A DNA stretch of 64,000 nucleotides from Streptomyces sp. WMMB 322 (GTDB lineage: Bacteria; Actinomycetota; Actinomycetes; Streptomycetales; Streptomycetaceae), in contig NZ_FMHI01000011.1 of assembly GCF_900090145.1 (NCBI RefSeq), positions 156,599 to 220,598 of the forward strand, given 5' to 3'. Below the pieces are notes generated by a model, which searched no databases, had not been told where the DNA came from, and saw only the letters and a list, made by a program, of their open reading frames with translations. Shown piece by piece: positions 19,392 to 28,106 of this stretch. A program made the position numbers and the translations under genes. How positions within the stretch are numbered: position 1 is the first letter of the stretch; every line of letters starts with the position of its first letter.

Positions 19392-20252
19392 ATGGCTGTG
19401 CCCACGCTCGCCCCCGCCCCCACAGAGCCCGCCCGCATCTCGCCGCTCACCGCGGCGTACACCCGGCTGACCGAGGTGTTCCAGGGGCTGCGCGTGCATG
19501 AGGCGGCACCCGGCGAGGCTCTTCCTGCGGGCCCCGACTGGCTCCTCGCCACCCGGCTTGCAGAAGGCGGGCCCGTTCTCGACGACTTCATCGCCCAGGA
19601 CGCCGAGCAGGCTCTTCGCGACCACGGTCGCCGGCCTCGCCCCGACGTCGCCGCGACCTTCGGTCTGCACCGGTACGCGTGGCCGCTGTGTCTGCTCGTC
19701 ACCATCCCGTGGTTCCTGCACCGGCGGGTCCCCCGGGTGCCGGTCGAGGCGGTGGCGTGCAGCCGTACGTTCGGCGAACTGGCGGTGCGCGTCGAGGAGT
19801 TCGCGTGCCTCCCGGACGATGCGGCCGCGTCGTCTCCGGGCGCACGCGTCGTCCCGGACGAGGAGGCGCTGCGCGCCGAGGTCCGGGCCGCACTCGCGGA
19901 ACACCTCACGCCGGTGCTCGACGCCTTCCGCCCCCGCATACGGCGGGGCCCCAGAGCCCTGTGGGGTCTGGCGACGGACGAGATCACCGAGGGCCTCTGG
20001 TATCTCGGGCACCTTCTCGGCGAGGAGAAGCGGGCCGTGCACGAAGCGGGCCTGCTGCTGCCCGGCGGCGTCCTTCCGTACGCCGTCCCCGCGGGATTCC
20101 GTCAACTGAGCGGAAAGGACGGCGAGTTGCTGTCCACCCGCGACAGGGCCAGCTGCTGTCTCTACTACACGCTGCGCCCCGAGGACACCTGTGTGACGTG
20201 CCCCCGCACGTGCGACGCCGAACGCATCGCGCGGCTGTCCGCGACTCGCTGA
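19392..20252 (+). CDS. FhuF-like 2Fe-2S ferric-siderophore reductase
   Basis: 286 residues from ATG 19392. The C-terminus carries the FhuF-type cluster motif C255-C256-x10-C267-x2-C270 (CCLYYTLRPEDTCVTC). Upstream parts match FhuF-like proteins: HRYAWPLCLLVTIPWFLHRRVP and ALWGLATDEITEGLWYLGHLLGEEKRAVHEAG. FhuF reduces ferric iron in siderophores after uptake so that it is released in the cytoplasm. The iron box directly upstream supports this role. No siderophore synthesis or uptake genes are in the window. Confidence 0.85.
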   Translation: MAVPTLAPAPTEPARISPLTAAYTRLTEVFQGLRVHEAAPGEALPAGPDWLLATRLAEGGPVLDDFIAQDAEQALRDHGRRPRPDVAATFGLHRYAWPLCLLVTIPWFLHRRVPRVPVEAVACSRTFGELAVRVEEFACLPDDAAASSPGARVVPDEEALRAEVRAALAEHLTPVLDAFRPRIRRGPRALWGLATDEITEGLWYLGHLLGEEKRAVHEAGLLLPGGVLPYAVPAGFRQLSGKDGELLSTRDRASCCLYYTLRPEDTCVTCPRTCDAERIARLSATR

Positions 20253-20412
20253 GGAGTTCGACCGCAAACGCCCAACTCGGCACCCGCTGACCCCCGTTGG
20301 CGTCAAGTTGTGCCGAATTCCCCTTGACCGGCGGCCCCCTGCGCCAGGATGCCTCGCGTCAGAGCGGACCAGGCCGGAGCAACGGCGGCCGACGGGCGGC
20401 GAGGGGCATCGG

Positions 20413-21441
20413 ATGACAATGACGGATCTACCGCTGAGCGGGGTGGTGGCGGGCGCGGTCCTGCTCGCCGGGGCCCTGGCGGCGGTCGTGCTGATGGCAC
20501 GCGGAAGACGGGCGGACAGGAACGACAGCGGCGACAGTGCATACGCCGACTCCTGGGAGCAGATGGAACAGCGCCGCCGCCGCAAGGAGACCGTCTACGC
20601 GACGGCTGCCTATCTGCTGCTGTTCTGCTGCGCCGCGGTGGCCGCGGCGCTCTCCTTCCACGGCCTCGTCGGCTTCGGGCGGCAGAACTTGCGGCTGTCC
20701 GGCGGCTGGGAGTACCTCGTCCCGTTCGGGCTGGACGGGGCGGCGATGTTCTCCGCCGTCATCGCCGTGCGGGAGGCGAGCCACGGCGACGCGTCGCTCG
20801 GATCGCGGCTGCTGGTATGGGCGTTCGCGGGTGCGGCCGCATGGTTCAACTGGGTGCACGCACCACGCGGCGCCGGCCATGCCGGCGCGCCCCAGTTCTT
20901 CGCCGGAATGTCGCTCTCCGCCGCGATCCTCTTCGACCGTGCGCTCAAGCAGACGCGCCGCGCGGCGCTGCGCGAACAGGGCCTCGTTCCACGGCCGTTG
21001 CCGCAGATCCGCGTCGTACGGTGGCTGCGCGCTCCCCGCGAGACCTTCCGCGCCTGGTCGCTGATGCTGCTCGAAGGTGTACGGACGCTGGACCAAGCGG
21101 TTGAGGAGGTGCGGGAGGAGCGCCGCCGGCACGAGCAGGAACGTCTCCGCCGGAAGGAACAGCAGCGACTCGACCGGGCCAAGGTGAAGGCCCTGGGCAG
21201 GCAGCACAGGGGACACGGCCGGCGCGAACACCGCAAGCCGGACCGCACGGGTGCGGAGTTCCCGGCCGCGGTCACCCCGTCCCAGGTCACGGCACCGGGC
21301 GCGGACCCGTCCCTGGCGGTGCCGTCGCTGCCCGCACAGGGCGCGGGCGGACGGGGTGACGACCCCGCGGCCGGCACCGCGGGTCCTCGGCTGGACTCGC
21401 TGGAGGAGAAACTCGCCGAGATCGAGCGGCAGTTCGGCTGA
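20413..21441 (+). CDS. DUF2637 domain membrane protein
   Basis: 342 residues from ATG 20413. Hydrophobic helices are at about 9-29, 62-85, 100-120, 132-149 and 160-176. The DUF2637 core reads YLLLFCCAAVAAALSFHGLVGF and WEYLVPFGLDGAAMFSAVIAVREA. A charged coiled-coil stretch of about residues 210-260 (EEVREERRRHEQERLRRKEQQRLDRAKVK) and a Pro/Ala tail follow, ending in a short helix LDSLEEKLAEIERQFG. The family is nearly confined to actinomycetes and is related to plasmid Spd transfer proteins, but the function is unknown. It converges on the PP2C-like gene. Confidence 0.75.
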   Translation: MTMTDLPLSGVVAGAVLLAGALAAVVLMARGRRADRNDSGDSAYADSWEQMEQRRRRKETVYATAAYLLLFCCAAVAAALSFHGLVGFGRQNLRLSGGWEYLVPFGLDGAAMFSAVIAVREASHGDASLGSRLLVWAFAGAAAWFNWVHAPRGAGHAGAPQFFAGMSLSAAILFDRALKQTRRAALREQGLVPRPLPQIRVVRWLRAPRETFRAWSLMLLEGVRTLDQAVEEVREERRRHEQERLRRKEQQRLDRAKVKALGRQHRGHGRREHRKPDRTGAEFPAAVTPSQVTAPGADPSLAVPSLPAQGAGGRGDDPAAGTAGPRLDSLEEKLAEIERQFG

Positions 21442-21494
21442 CCTTCCGCAGTGTGCGGCCCTCCGTCCGCGGCAGCCGGACGGGCTGACCGCGG

Positions 21495-21572
21495 CGGTTC
21501 GGGCGGCCGGTTCGGGCGGCCGGTTCGGTCCGCAGGTTCGGTCCGCAGGTTCGGGCCACCGGTTTTGTCCGC
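21495..21572. repeat. 13-bp tandem repeat, six units
   Basis: Six consecutive 13-base units based on CGGTTCGGGCGGC run from 21495 to 21572 and drift through CGGTTCGGTCCGC and AGGTTCGGGCCAC to CGGTTTTGTCCGC. A looser repeat of GTTCTGTCCGTGCCGG continues to about 21655. The block fills the gap between the convergent DUF2637 and PP2C-like genes. It is a minisatellite with no hairpin typical of a terminator. Confidence 0.7.
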
Positions 21573-21693
21573 GCCGCCTCGGTTCGCCGCTTCGGGCCGC
21601 GCCAGTTCTGTCCGTGCCGGTTCGGGCCACGGCGGTTCTGTCCGTGCCGGTTCGGTCATGCGGAGCCTCGCGGCGCTCCCGGTCCGTGGCGGG

Positions 21694-23457
21694 TCACGCC
21701 TCCCAGACGGCGACGGCCGTGCGGTCCTCCGCGTAGCCGCGTACACGGAGCTGGACGTCGGCCAGGAAGGCGGCCAGGCCCGGGGGTTCGTCCCGCTCGT
21801 GCCACGACCGGGCCAGCCGCCGCGCGAACGGGGGCTCCGAGCGCAGCGGTTCGGCGAGCCCCGGGCTGCACAGCAGCAGCGTGTCCCCGCTCCGGGCCCT
21901 GGTCGCGCAGAAGCGGAACGGTTCGGGATCGGGCCGGGCCGGGGGCGGGAGGTTCGGCCGGGCCCGCTCCGCGGCCGAGGCCAGGTCCATGGTGGGCGGG
22001 TCCGACTCGCTTCGGCCGACGGTGCCGAAGCCGTCCGCCGTCCCCTGCTGCCGGATTCCTCCCTGCCGGCCCACAGGGACGCTGAGCGCCGCGGGATCGC
22101 CCAGCTCCGAGGGGTCGAGCGCGTCCAGCGCGGTGTCCGTGCCGGGGCCCGCGTCCCGGGGGCGGCTGTCGCCCCGTGGGCGCGCACCCGGCTCGATCTC
22201 GCGCCACGCACCGGCACGCAGCAGGAACAGGCCTCCCGCGCCGACGCCGAAGAACACGCGCGTGCGGCACCGGGGGTCCGCGGAGAGCAGCATGCAGCGC
22301 AGATCCGCCGTGTACTCCTCGGGCTGCATCTCCCAGGCGGCGGCCTGGGCGCGCAGCTTGCCGTAGCAACGGTCCGTCAGCCGCTGAAGACCCGATTTGA
22401 GTTCGGCACGGCGGTCCGCGCGTATGTCCTCGGCCAGACGTGCGTGGCTCCGGCCGACGACCCCGCCCATGGAGTGGCAGATCTCGCGGGCCGCCCGGTG
22501 CCCGCCGGTGGCGGCCCGGCCCCCGGCCGCGACGGCGACGAGCAGCAGCGCCGACTCGCCGGAGCCGAACCGGGCCGTCAGCAGGGCGTCGCGGCGCAGG
22601 GCGCCCCGGTGGCGCGCGGAGTCGCCGCGTATCGAGGCGGCGCGGAGGGTGAGCCCGCCGTAGTGGGCGCCGTCGAGGACGGTGTCGGGGACGAGTTCGG
22701 CCACTGACGAGGGGTCGGCGGCGGGGAAGGTGGCCGGTTCGGCCTCGTAGGTCGGCGGGCGGTCACCGACGTGTTCCGGACGGAGGGCGGCTCCGGGCTC
22801 CCCCGGGCTGCCGCCCTCGTCGACGGCCGGGGCGTCGACCTGCCCGGCCGGCCAGGCGGGGGCCGCCGGGCCGGCGGCCGTGGACGGCGCGGGCGGCACG
22901 TCAGCGGTCGTCGGTTGCGGGCCCCCGGGTTGCGGCGGCGGGCCGGAGGGCACTTGACGAGGGTTCTGAGCGGGCGGTATCTGCGACGGCGGTCCGGCCG
23001 GGCGGGGGCCGGGCGGTTGCTCCTCGGCCGGCGGTCCGCCTCCCAGAAGTCCGCGCTCACCGCCCGGTTCCCCCGCGCTCGCGGGAGCCGGTCCGGGGTC
23101 CTTCCCCCTGTCGGGCCCGGGGCCGGACTCCTCCGGCCTGCCCGCCTCCCGCTCCGGCTCGTCCTCCCCCTCCCCCTCCGGCTCTTCGGCCTTCTCGGGC
23201 TCTTCGGCCTTCTGCCGCCTGCCCGTCTCCCCCTCCGTGTCGCGCTCGTCCGGCCGCGAGGAACGCCTTGCGCCCGTCCCGCCGTGGGCGGTGGCGGGGC
23301 CCACCGTGCGGCGCACGGACGCGTACCGGTCGTCGAGGGTGTCCCCGGAGCCTCCGCGGCCCGTGTCGGGGGATCCCGGGTCGTACAACTGGCTCCACCA
23401 GTCGTCCTGTTGGCCGGGATTCGGGCCACGCGACCACCCCTGCTGACTCATGCCCAT
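21694..23457 (-). CDS. PP2C-like protein phosphatase domain protein with long disordered N-terminus
   Basis: About 587 residues from ATG 23457; ATG 23451 (MSQQGWSRG) is an equally likely start. Residues 1-25 contain QDDWWSQLYD, a conserved N-terminal peptide of this streptomycete family. About 300 residues of charged and Pro/Gly-rich disordered sequence follow. The C-terminal PP2C-like domain starts near GLTLRAASIRGDSARHRGALRRDALLTARFG and includes SALLLVAVAAGGRAATGG. Some metal-binding Asp residues of true PP2C enzymes are missing (ASIRGDSARHRG in place of SDQGRVRxxNED), so it may bind phosphoproteins rather than act on them. Convergent with the DUF2637 gene. Confidence 0.7.
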   Translation of the reverse strand: MGMSQQGWSRGPNPGQQDDWWSQLYDPGSPDTGRGGSGDTLDDRYASVRRTVGPATAHGGTGARRSSRPDERDTEGETGRRQKAEEPEKAEEPEGEGEDEPEREAGRPEESGPGPDRGKDPGPAPASAGEPGGERGLLGGGPPAEEQPPGPRPAGPPSQIPPAQNPRQVPSGPPPQPGGPQPTTADVPPAPSTAAGPAAPAWPAGQVDAPAVDEGGSPGEPGAALRPEHVGDRPPTYEAEPATFPAADPSSVAELVPDTVLDGAHYGGLTLRAASIRGDSARHRGALRRDALLTARFGSGESALLLVAVAAGGRAATGGHRAAREICHSMGGVVGRSHARLAEDIRADRRAELKSGLQRLTDRCYGKLRAQAAAWEMQPEEYTADLRCMLLSADPRCRTRVFFGVGAGGLFLLRAGAWREIEPGARPRGDSRPRDAGPGTDTALDALDPSELGDPAALSVPVGRQGGIRQQGTADGFGTVGRSESDPPTMDLASAAERARPNLPPPARPDPEPFRFCATRARSGDTLLLCSPGLAEPLRSEPPFARRLARSWHERDEPPGLAAFLADVQLRVRGYAEDRTAVAVWEA

Positions 23458-23599
23458 ATTGTTGCCCCGCCTCCGACCCGTACATGACCACTTCCCGCTC
23501 CGCGGGCCGCCCCGCGTCCGGCGGCGCAGGCCGAAGGCCGCACCCCTGATCGGACCGGCGCCCGATGCGCGGCGGCCCGGCGCGTGTGAGCCTTCCGGC

Positions 23600-23989
23600 A
23601 TGAGCGCTACCACCCGCCAACGCGGCCTCAACAAGGCCGAACGCGCCTATCTCGCGAGTCAGCGGCTGTGCCGGATGGCCACTGTCGATCCCTCGGGCCA
23701 GCCGCAGGTCAACCCTGTCGGCTTCTTCCTCCAGGACGACGGCACGATCCTCTCCGGCGGCCTGGCCCTCGCCGAGACCAAGCGCTGGCGCAACCTCCAC
23801 TCCAACCCGCGCCTGGCACTGGTCGTGGACGACCTGGTGAGCATCGACCCGTGGACGGTGCGGGGCGTGGAGATCCGCGGGGAGGCGGAGCTGCTCGTCG
23901 GCCCGCACGACCTGGCGCCGGGCATGAGCAACGAGTTGATCCGTGTGCATCCGCACTGGGTGCACAGCTGGGGCCTCATCGGCGTCTGA
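23600..23989 (+). CDS. PPOX-class F420-dependent oxidoreductase
   Basis: 129 residues from ATG 23600. This small split-barrel fold belongs to the PNPOx-like group that uses F420 or FMN. Family features are LNKAERAYLASQRLCRMATVDPSGQPQVNPVGFFLQDDGTI, LAETKRWRNLHSNPRLALVVDDL and WTVRGVEIRGEAELL, ending HPHWVHSWGL. It lies alone between the divergent PP2C-like gene and the convergent Ada-AlkA gene. Physiological substrate unknown. Confidence 0.82.
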   Translation: MSATTRQRGLNKAERAYLASQRLCRMATVDPSGQPQVNPVGFFLQDDGTILSGGLALAETKRWRNLHSNPRLALVVDDLVSIDPWTVRGVEIRGEAELLVGPHDLAPGMSNELIRVHPHWVHSWGLIGV

Positions 23990-24003
23990 CGGACGGGCGC
24001 CCC

Positions 24004-24052
24004 CACCGGACCTCCCGGTGACGCCGTGACCACGAGGGCCCTTCGGCCCGTG
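24004..24052. terminator. two consecutive hairpins between convergent genes
   Basis: CACCGG-N5-CCGGTG (24004-24020) is followed by CAC-GA-GGGCC-CTTC-GGCCC-GTG (24031-24052). They sit between the stops of the PPOX gene (+) and the Ada-AlkA gene (-). No T-tract follows, as is usual in these genomes. A bidirectional terminator is likely. Confidence 0.55.
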
Positions 24053-24094
24053 CGGCCCCGTCCCGCCGTCCGGTCCCTCCGCAAGTCCCGCTGC

Positions 24095-25702
24095 CTACGC
24101 CTTCCGGCTCTCGCGCCCGACCCGTCCCTCGCGCCCGACCCGTCCCTCGCGCCCGTCCCGTCCGTCCCGCGCTTCCGGTCCGCCGTCCGAGGCGACCCGC
24201 CACAGGTGATGCAGCGCGTACGAGCGCCAGGGCCGCCACGACTCCGACCGCCCCGCGTCGGTGCCGCTGCGGGCCAGGCCGTGCCGCACGCCCACATCCG
24301 CGCCGAGGAAGACGTCCGGGTCACCGAGTGCGCGCATGCGCACGTAGCCCGCTGTCCACGGACCGACGCCACGCAGGGCGAGAAGCGCCCGCTCCGCCTC
24401 GTCGCGGTCCGCTCCGGGGCCGAGGGCGACGGTCCCGTCGGCGACCGCTTCCGCAACGGCCCGCAGCGTGGCCCGCCGGCTGTCCGGCATTCCGAGTTCG
24501 CCGAGGGGCGCCGAGGCGAGCGCGCCGGCCTCGGGGAAGAGGTGTGTGAGGCCGCCGTCGGGCACCGCGAGGGGTTTGCCGTACGCGGCGACGAGACGCC
24601 CCGCGAGCGTGCGCGCCGCGGCGACGGTGATCTGCTGCCCGAGTACCGCCCGTACCGCGAGTTCGTGCGGGTCGGCGGCCCCGGGGGAGCGCAGACCGGG
24701 TTCGGCCTGGACGACCGGGCGCAACGCCTCGTCCGCGGCGAGCCGTTCGGAGACGGCGTACGGGTCGGCGTCCAGGTCGAACAACTGCCGGACGCGCTGC
24801 ACGGCGGTCGTCAGGTCCCGCAGGTCAGTCAGGTGGAGGCGGCAGTCGAGCCAGCCGCCGGACCGCTCCGTACCGAGGGCCCTGTTCGTGCCGCCCGCTC
24901 CGGCGGGCAGCTCGTCGACCTCCGCGATTCCGCTTCCGTACGGCAGCCGCAGCGTGCGCCGGTAGGTGCGCGCACCGGGCTCGCCCGTCACCTCCTCCAT
25001 GCCGGGGATCGCACGGCGCTGGAGGAAGCCGAAGACCTGCCCGTACGCGTACGGCCCGCGGTGCGCGAGGCGCAGCGGCACGCCGCCGGGCACGGGACCG
25101 TCCGCCCCGCGGGCATGCCGGGTGAGCCGGCCGTGACCGCCGCGCGCCGCCGCCTCACGCAGTGCGCTGGGGGTACGGGCGTAGATCTCGCGCATCGTCT
25201 CGTTGAACTGCCGCACGCTCGCGAAGCCCGCGGCGAAGGCGACCTCTGTCACGGGCAGCGGCGTCGTCTGCAGCAACACGCGGGCGGTGTGCGCGCGTTG
25301 CGCGCGTGCGAGCGCGACCGGCCCGGCGCCGAGTTCGGCGGTGAGCTGACGCTGCACCTGCCTGGCGCTGTACCCGAGGCGGGCGGCGAGGCCCTCGACG
25401 CCCTCCCGGTCGACGACGCCGTCGGCGATCATGCGCATCGCACGCCCCACGAGGTCTGCCCGCACGTTCCACTCGGGCGAACCGGGAGAGGCGTCCGGGC
25501 GGCAGCGCCGGCAGGCGCGGAAGCCTGCGCGCTGCGCGGCCGCCGCGGAAGGGTAGTAGCGCACGTTCTCCCGCTTCGGCGTCACCGCGGGGCAGCTCGG
25601 ACGGCAGTAGATGCCGGTGGTGCGCACTCCGAGGAAGAACACCCCGTCGAAGCGGGCGTCCCGGCTGCGTACCGCTTCGTACCTGCTCTCATCCGTCATC
25701 AC
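24095..25702 (-). CDS. alkA: Ada-AlkA fusion: methylation-sensing regulator joined to 3-methyladenine glycosylase
   Basis: 535 residues from ATG 25702. Residues 1-75 are the Ada metal-binding domain, with C33, C37, C64 and C67 (YCRPSC, CRRC); in E. coli Ada the first of these takes a methyl group from DNA phosphotriesters. Residues 85-165 are an AraC-type helix-turn-helix (ARLGYSARQVQRQLTAELG, FAAGFASVRQFNETMREIY). The rest is AlkA: an N-terminal domain and an HhH-GPD domain with ALRGVGPWTAGYVRMRALGDPDVFLGADVG, including the catalytic Asp. It thus senses and repairs alkylation damage. The tail is a GREGRV repeat encoded by a DNA tandem repeat. Confidence 0.9.
   Translation of the reverse strand: MMTDESRYEAVRSRDARFDGVFFLGVRTTGIYCRPSCPAVTPKRENVRYYPSAAAAQRAGFRACRRCRPDASPGSPEWNVRADLVGRAMRMIADGVVDREGVEGLAARLGYSARQVQRQLTAELGAGPVALARAQRAHTARVLLQTTPLPVTEVAFAAGFASVRQFNETMREIYARTPSALREAAARGGHGRLTRHARGADGPVPGGVPLRLAHRGPYAYGQVFGFLQRRAIPGMEEVTGEPGARTYRRTLRLPYGSGIAEVDELPAGAGGTNRALGTERSGGWLDCRLHLTDLRDLTTAVQRVRQLFDLDADPYAVSERLAADEALRPVVQAEPGLRSPGAADPHELAVRAVLGQQITVAAARTLAGRLVAAYGKPLAVPDGGLTHLFPEAGALASAPLGELGMPDSRRATLRAVAEAVADGTVALGPGADRDEAERALLALRGVGPWTAGYVRMRALGDPDVFLGADVGVRHGLARSGTDAGRSESWRPWRSYALHHLWRVASDGGPEARDGRDGREGRVGREGRVGRESRKA
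24110..24163 (-). repeat. 18-bp tandem repeat (three units) in the tail of the Ada-AlkA gene
   Basis: CTCGCGCCCGACCCGTCC is repeated at 24110-24127, 24128-24145 and, with one change, 24146-24163. Read on the gene strand it codes GREGRV-type units just before the stop. The length of the protein tail can therefore vary by slippage. Confidence 0.7.
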
Positions 25703-25790
25703 GGTGCCCAGTGTGCGCCTGCTCAGAAGAGTTCACTCGCGGAAATCGGACACCACGGCCCGAGCCTGGAGCCCTGCCCTGCGCGCCTCG

Positions 25791-27161
25791 TCAACGCTCC
25801 GTTCCCGCACCGCGCTCACGGCCACGCTCACGCCCGCTTCCGCTTCCGCTTCCGCGTCTGCGTCCGCTTCCGTTCCACAGCAGAACGAGCGCGATCAGCA
25901 CATACGGCACCGCCGCGAGCACGAAGAGCGTGCTGTGGGCCCACAGCTGCGAGCCGAGTGCGTAACCCGCGCACAGCAGCACCGAGACGACCTCCGCACC
26001 GAAACCGGCGACGGAACTGACCGTGGCCCGGGCCCGGTCGGAGAGACGGCCCTGGAGCATCGCGTCACACGTGACCGTCGCCCACTGGAAGACGCCGAAG
26101 GCGAGCGCGAGCAGCCCCGCACCCGCGGGACCGGTCAGCGCACCCGCCGCCAGCGCGAGGGCCCCCACCGCCAGCGCCGGACCGAGCAGGCGGGCACCTC
26201 GCCCGGCGCACCAGCCGCCCACGGCCACGCCAACCGTCACCAGCAAGATCAGCAGCGGCACGGTCGAGACGCCGACGTCCATGGACCCGATCAGCAGCGG
26301 CACATACTCGTCGATCATCAGCGCACCGGTAACCGCAGAGGTCAGCAGCACGGCGTTACGGGCGGGTCGCGACCCCCGCAGCTCCCCGAGTCCCGCGCGG
26401 AGCACCGTGAGGAACCCGGACTCGTCGGGCTCGTCGGGCTCGTCCCACCCGTCGGACGCGGGGGACGCGGGGGACGCGGGGGACGCGGTGGACCCGCCCG
26501 GTCCGCCCGGTCCGTCCGGTCCGTCGGGGCCGGCGGCCCCGGCGGGGCAGCCGGCCCGGGAAGCGTCCCGGGGCACGGAACCGTCCGGCGTCCGCGCCTG
26601 GTCGCGCCCGCCACGCGACTCGGGGAAGGACCGGCCGACGAGAGCACCCAGCACGCAGACCGCGACGCTCGCCGCTCCCACCGCCGCGTAGCCGCCGAGA
26701 TGCAGCACGGGCCCTGCCAGCGCGGTCGCGGCCATCACCGCGGTGGTGCCCAGCGCTTGGGAGCGGCCCATGAGCCGGGCGTACGAGCCCGCCCTCCCCC
26801 AGCGCTCCAACTCCTCGTACACCAGGGCCTGAAGGGTCCCGGAGCACAGCGAACTGCCCACGCCCCACAGCACGAATCCCGCGGCGAACGCCGGATAGGA
26901 GGGCAGCCACGTCCACAGCGCGTAGCCCGCCCCCGTGACGAGCGGGGAGAGGGTCAGCAGCAGGCGGCGGGAGAAGAGGTCGGCCCACAGGCCGGAAGGG
27001 ATCTCCACGACGAACGTGACGCACGACCAGATGATGAACAGCGTGGAGATCTCGGCGGCGGACAGCCCGTGTCCGGCGAACAGCAGCGCATAGACCGGGT
27101 AGAGCAGGATGAGGTCTTCGAGGAACGCATAGGCACAGAGCCGCCGGGCAAGCCCGGTCAC
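25791..27161 (-). CDS. MFS transporter, 12-helix type
   Basis: 456 residues from GTG 27161. Helix pattern and motif LWADLFSRRLLLTLSP (loop 2-3) mark it as a major facilitator. The central loop (about residues 185-255) is unusual: it is built of short repeats DGPDGPGGPGG, SPASPASPAS and EPDEPDES, encoded by nine-base DNA repeats near 26410-26530. The C-terminal tail is Arg/Gly/Ser-rich. No substrate can be named. It lies 88 bases upstream of the Ada-AlkA gene on the same strand. The start is uncertain, as no good ribosome site is visible. Confidence 0.8.
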   Translation of the reverse strand: MTGLARRLCAYAFLEDLILLYPVYALLFAGHGLSAAEISTLFIIWSCVTFVVEIPSGLWADLFSRRLLLTLSPLVTGAGYALWTWLPSYPAFAAGFVLWGVGSSLCSGTLQALVYEELERWGRAGSYARLMGRSQALGTTAVMAATALAGPVLHLGGYAAVGAASVAVCVLGALVGRSFPESRGGRDQARTPDGSVPRDASRAGCPAGAAGPDGPDGPGGPGGSTASPASPASPASDGWDEPDEPDESGFLTVLRAGLGELRGSRPARNAVLLTSAVTGALMIDEYVPLLIGSMDVGVSTVPLLILLVTVGVAVGGWCAGRGARLLGPALAVGALALAAGALTGPAGAGLLALAFGVFQWATVTCDAMLQGRLSDRARATVSSVAGFGAEVVSVLLCAGYALGSQLWAHSTLFVLAAVPYVLIALVLLWNGSGRRRGSGSGSGRERGRERGAGTER

Positions 27162-27402
27162 TGCGGCGGCGGGTGCTGCCTTCGCCGCAGTTGTCGCGGA
27201 GACTCCGGATGAGGCTCAATGTCGCCAGGTCATGCGTTCAGCCTAAGCCCTCGCGGACGGTCACGGCACGCCGTTTTCCCGGGGCCGGTGGACAGAGTCT
27301 CCTCCGCCGGAGCGGACCGGCCTGCTCGGTGGAACAGCCGTCGGGCCTTCTCGCCGGACCGCAGCCCGTGCGGCGAGCCGCGAGGCGGTCCCGTCCCGCA
27401 CT

Positions 27403-28065
27403 TCACCCCTGCTCCGGCCGCTCCGTGCGCTCCGTCCGCTCCATCCGCGGCAGCCGCTGGAGCAGCCCCCACGAGAACTCCGCGATCACGTCGTACCTCT
27501 CCCCCGCCCCGTCCGGCGCGGCGAAGCCGAGCCGCCAGCGCGTCGGTGCCGACCCCTCCAGCGGCTGCGCCGGGGCGAACGCGCGCGCGACCTCCTCGAC
27601 GGTGCAGGACCAGGGACGCAGATCCTCGACCGTGCGGAGAGCGGGAGCCGCCGCCCCGGCGGCGCGCACCAGCCACTCCGTGTTGACGCCGCCGCCCGGC
27701 ACCGTCAGCACTTCGAAGCGCAGGTCCGGCCAGAGCGGCACCGGCCAGGTCAGCACCTCGCAGTCGAGGTCGCCGAGTGCGCGACGCTCGGCCCGTTCGG
27801 GCGGGCCCAGCACGGAGCGGTAGCGGCCGGCCGCGCTGCGCCGCCCGCGCTGTGCGTGCAGCATCGCCTGCCAGCGCCGGTTGGCCTCCCTCATCTCGGC
27901 CCGCCCGGAGCCCAGTCGGGACAGGGCCTCCAGAACGAGGTCCTGCTGGAAGTCGGCCATGCGGCGCAGCAGTACGAGCTGGAACTCGCGGGGTCCGAAC
28001 GCGGTCAACGGCAGCCCTTCGTCGGTGTCCCGCCGGTGACGGCACCGGCGGGGCGGGCGGAGCAC
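27403..28065 (-). CDS. conserved hypothetical protein
   Basis: A 220-residue frame from GTG 28065; the first 18 residues (LRPPRRCRHRR...) may not be translated. I do not recognise a named domain. The sequence has conserved-looking parts (AFGPREFQLVLLRRMADFQQDLVLEAL, EVLTWPVPLWPDLRFEVLTVPGG, VEDLRPWSCTVEEVARAFAPA, RYDVIAEFSW) and no membrane segment. It lies downstream of rsgA on the same strand, separated by a dispersed repeat. Confidence 0.55.
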   Translation of the reverse strand: MLRPPRRCRHRRDTDEGLPLTAFGPREFQLVLLRRMADFQQDLVLEALSRLGSGRAEMREANRRWQAMLHAQRGRRSAAGRYRSVLGPPERAERRALGDLDCEVLTWPVPLWPDLRFEVLTVPGGGVNTEWLVRAAGAAAPALRTVEDLRPWSCTVEEVARAFAPAQPLEGSAPTRWRLGFAAPDGAGERYDVIAEFSWGLLQRLPRMERTERTERPEQG

Positions 28066-28106
28066 CGGCGAACGCTGGTGCCGTGACCGGACCGGAAAGG
28101 TTCACC

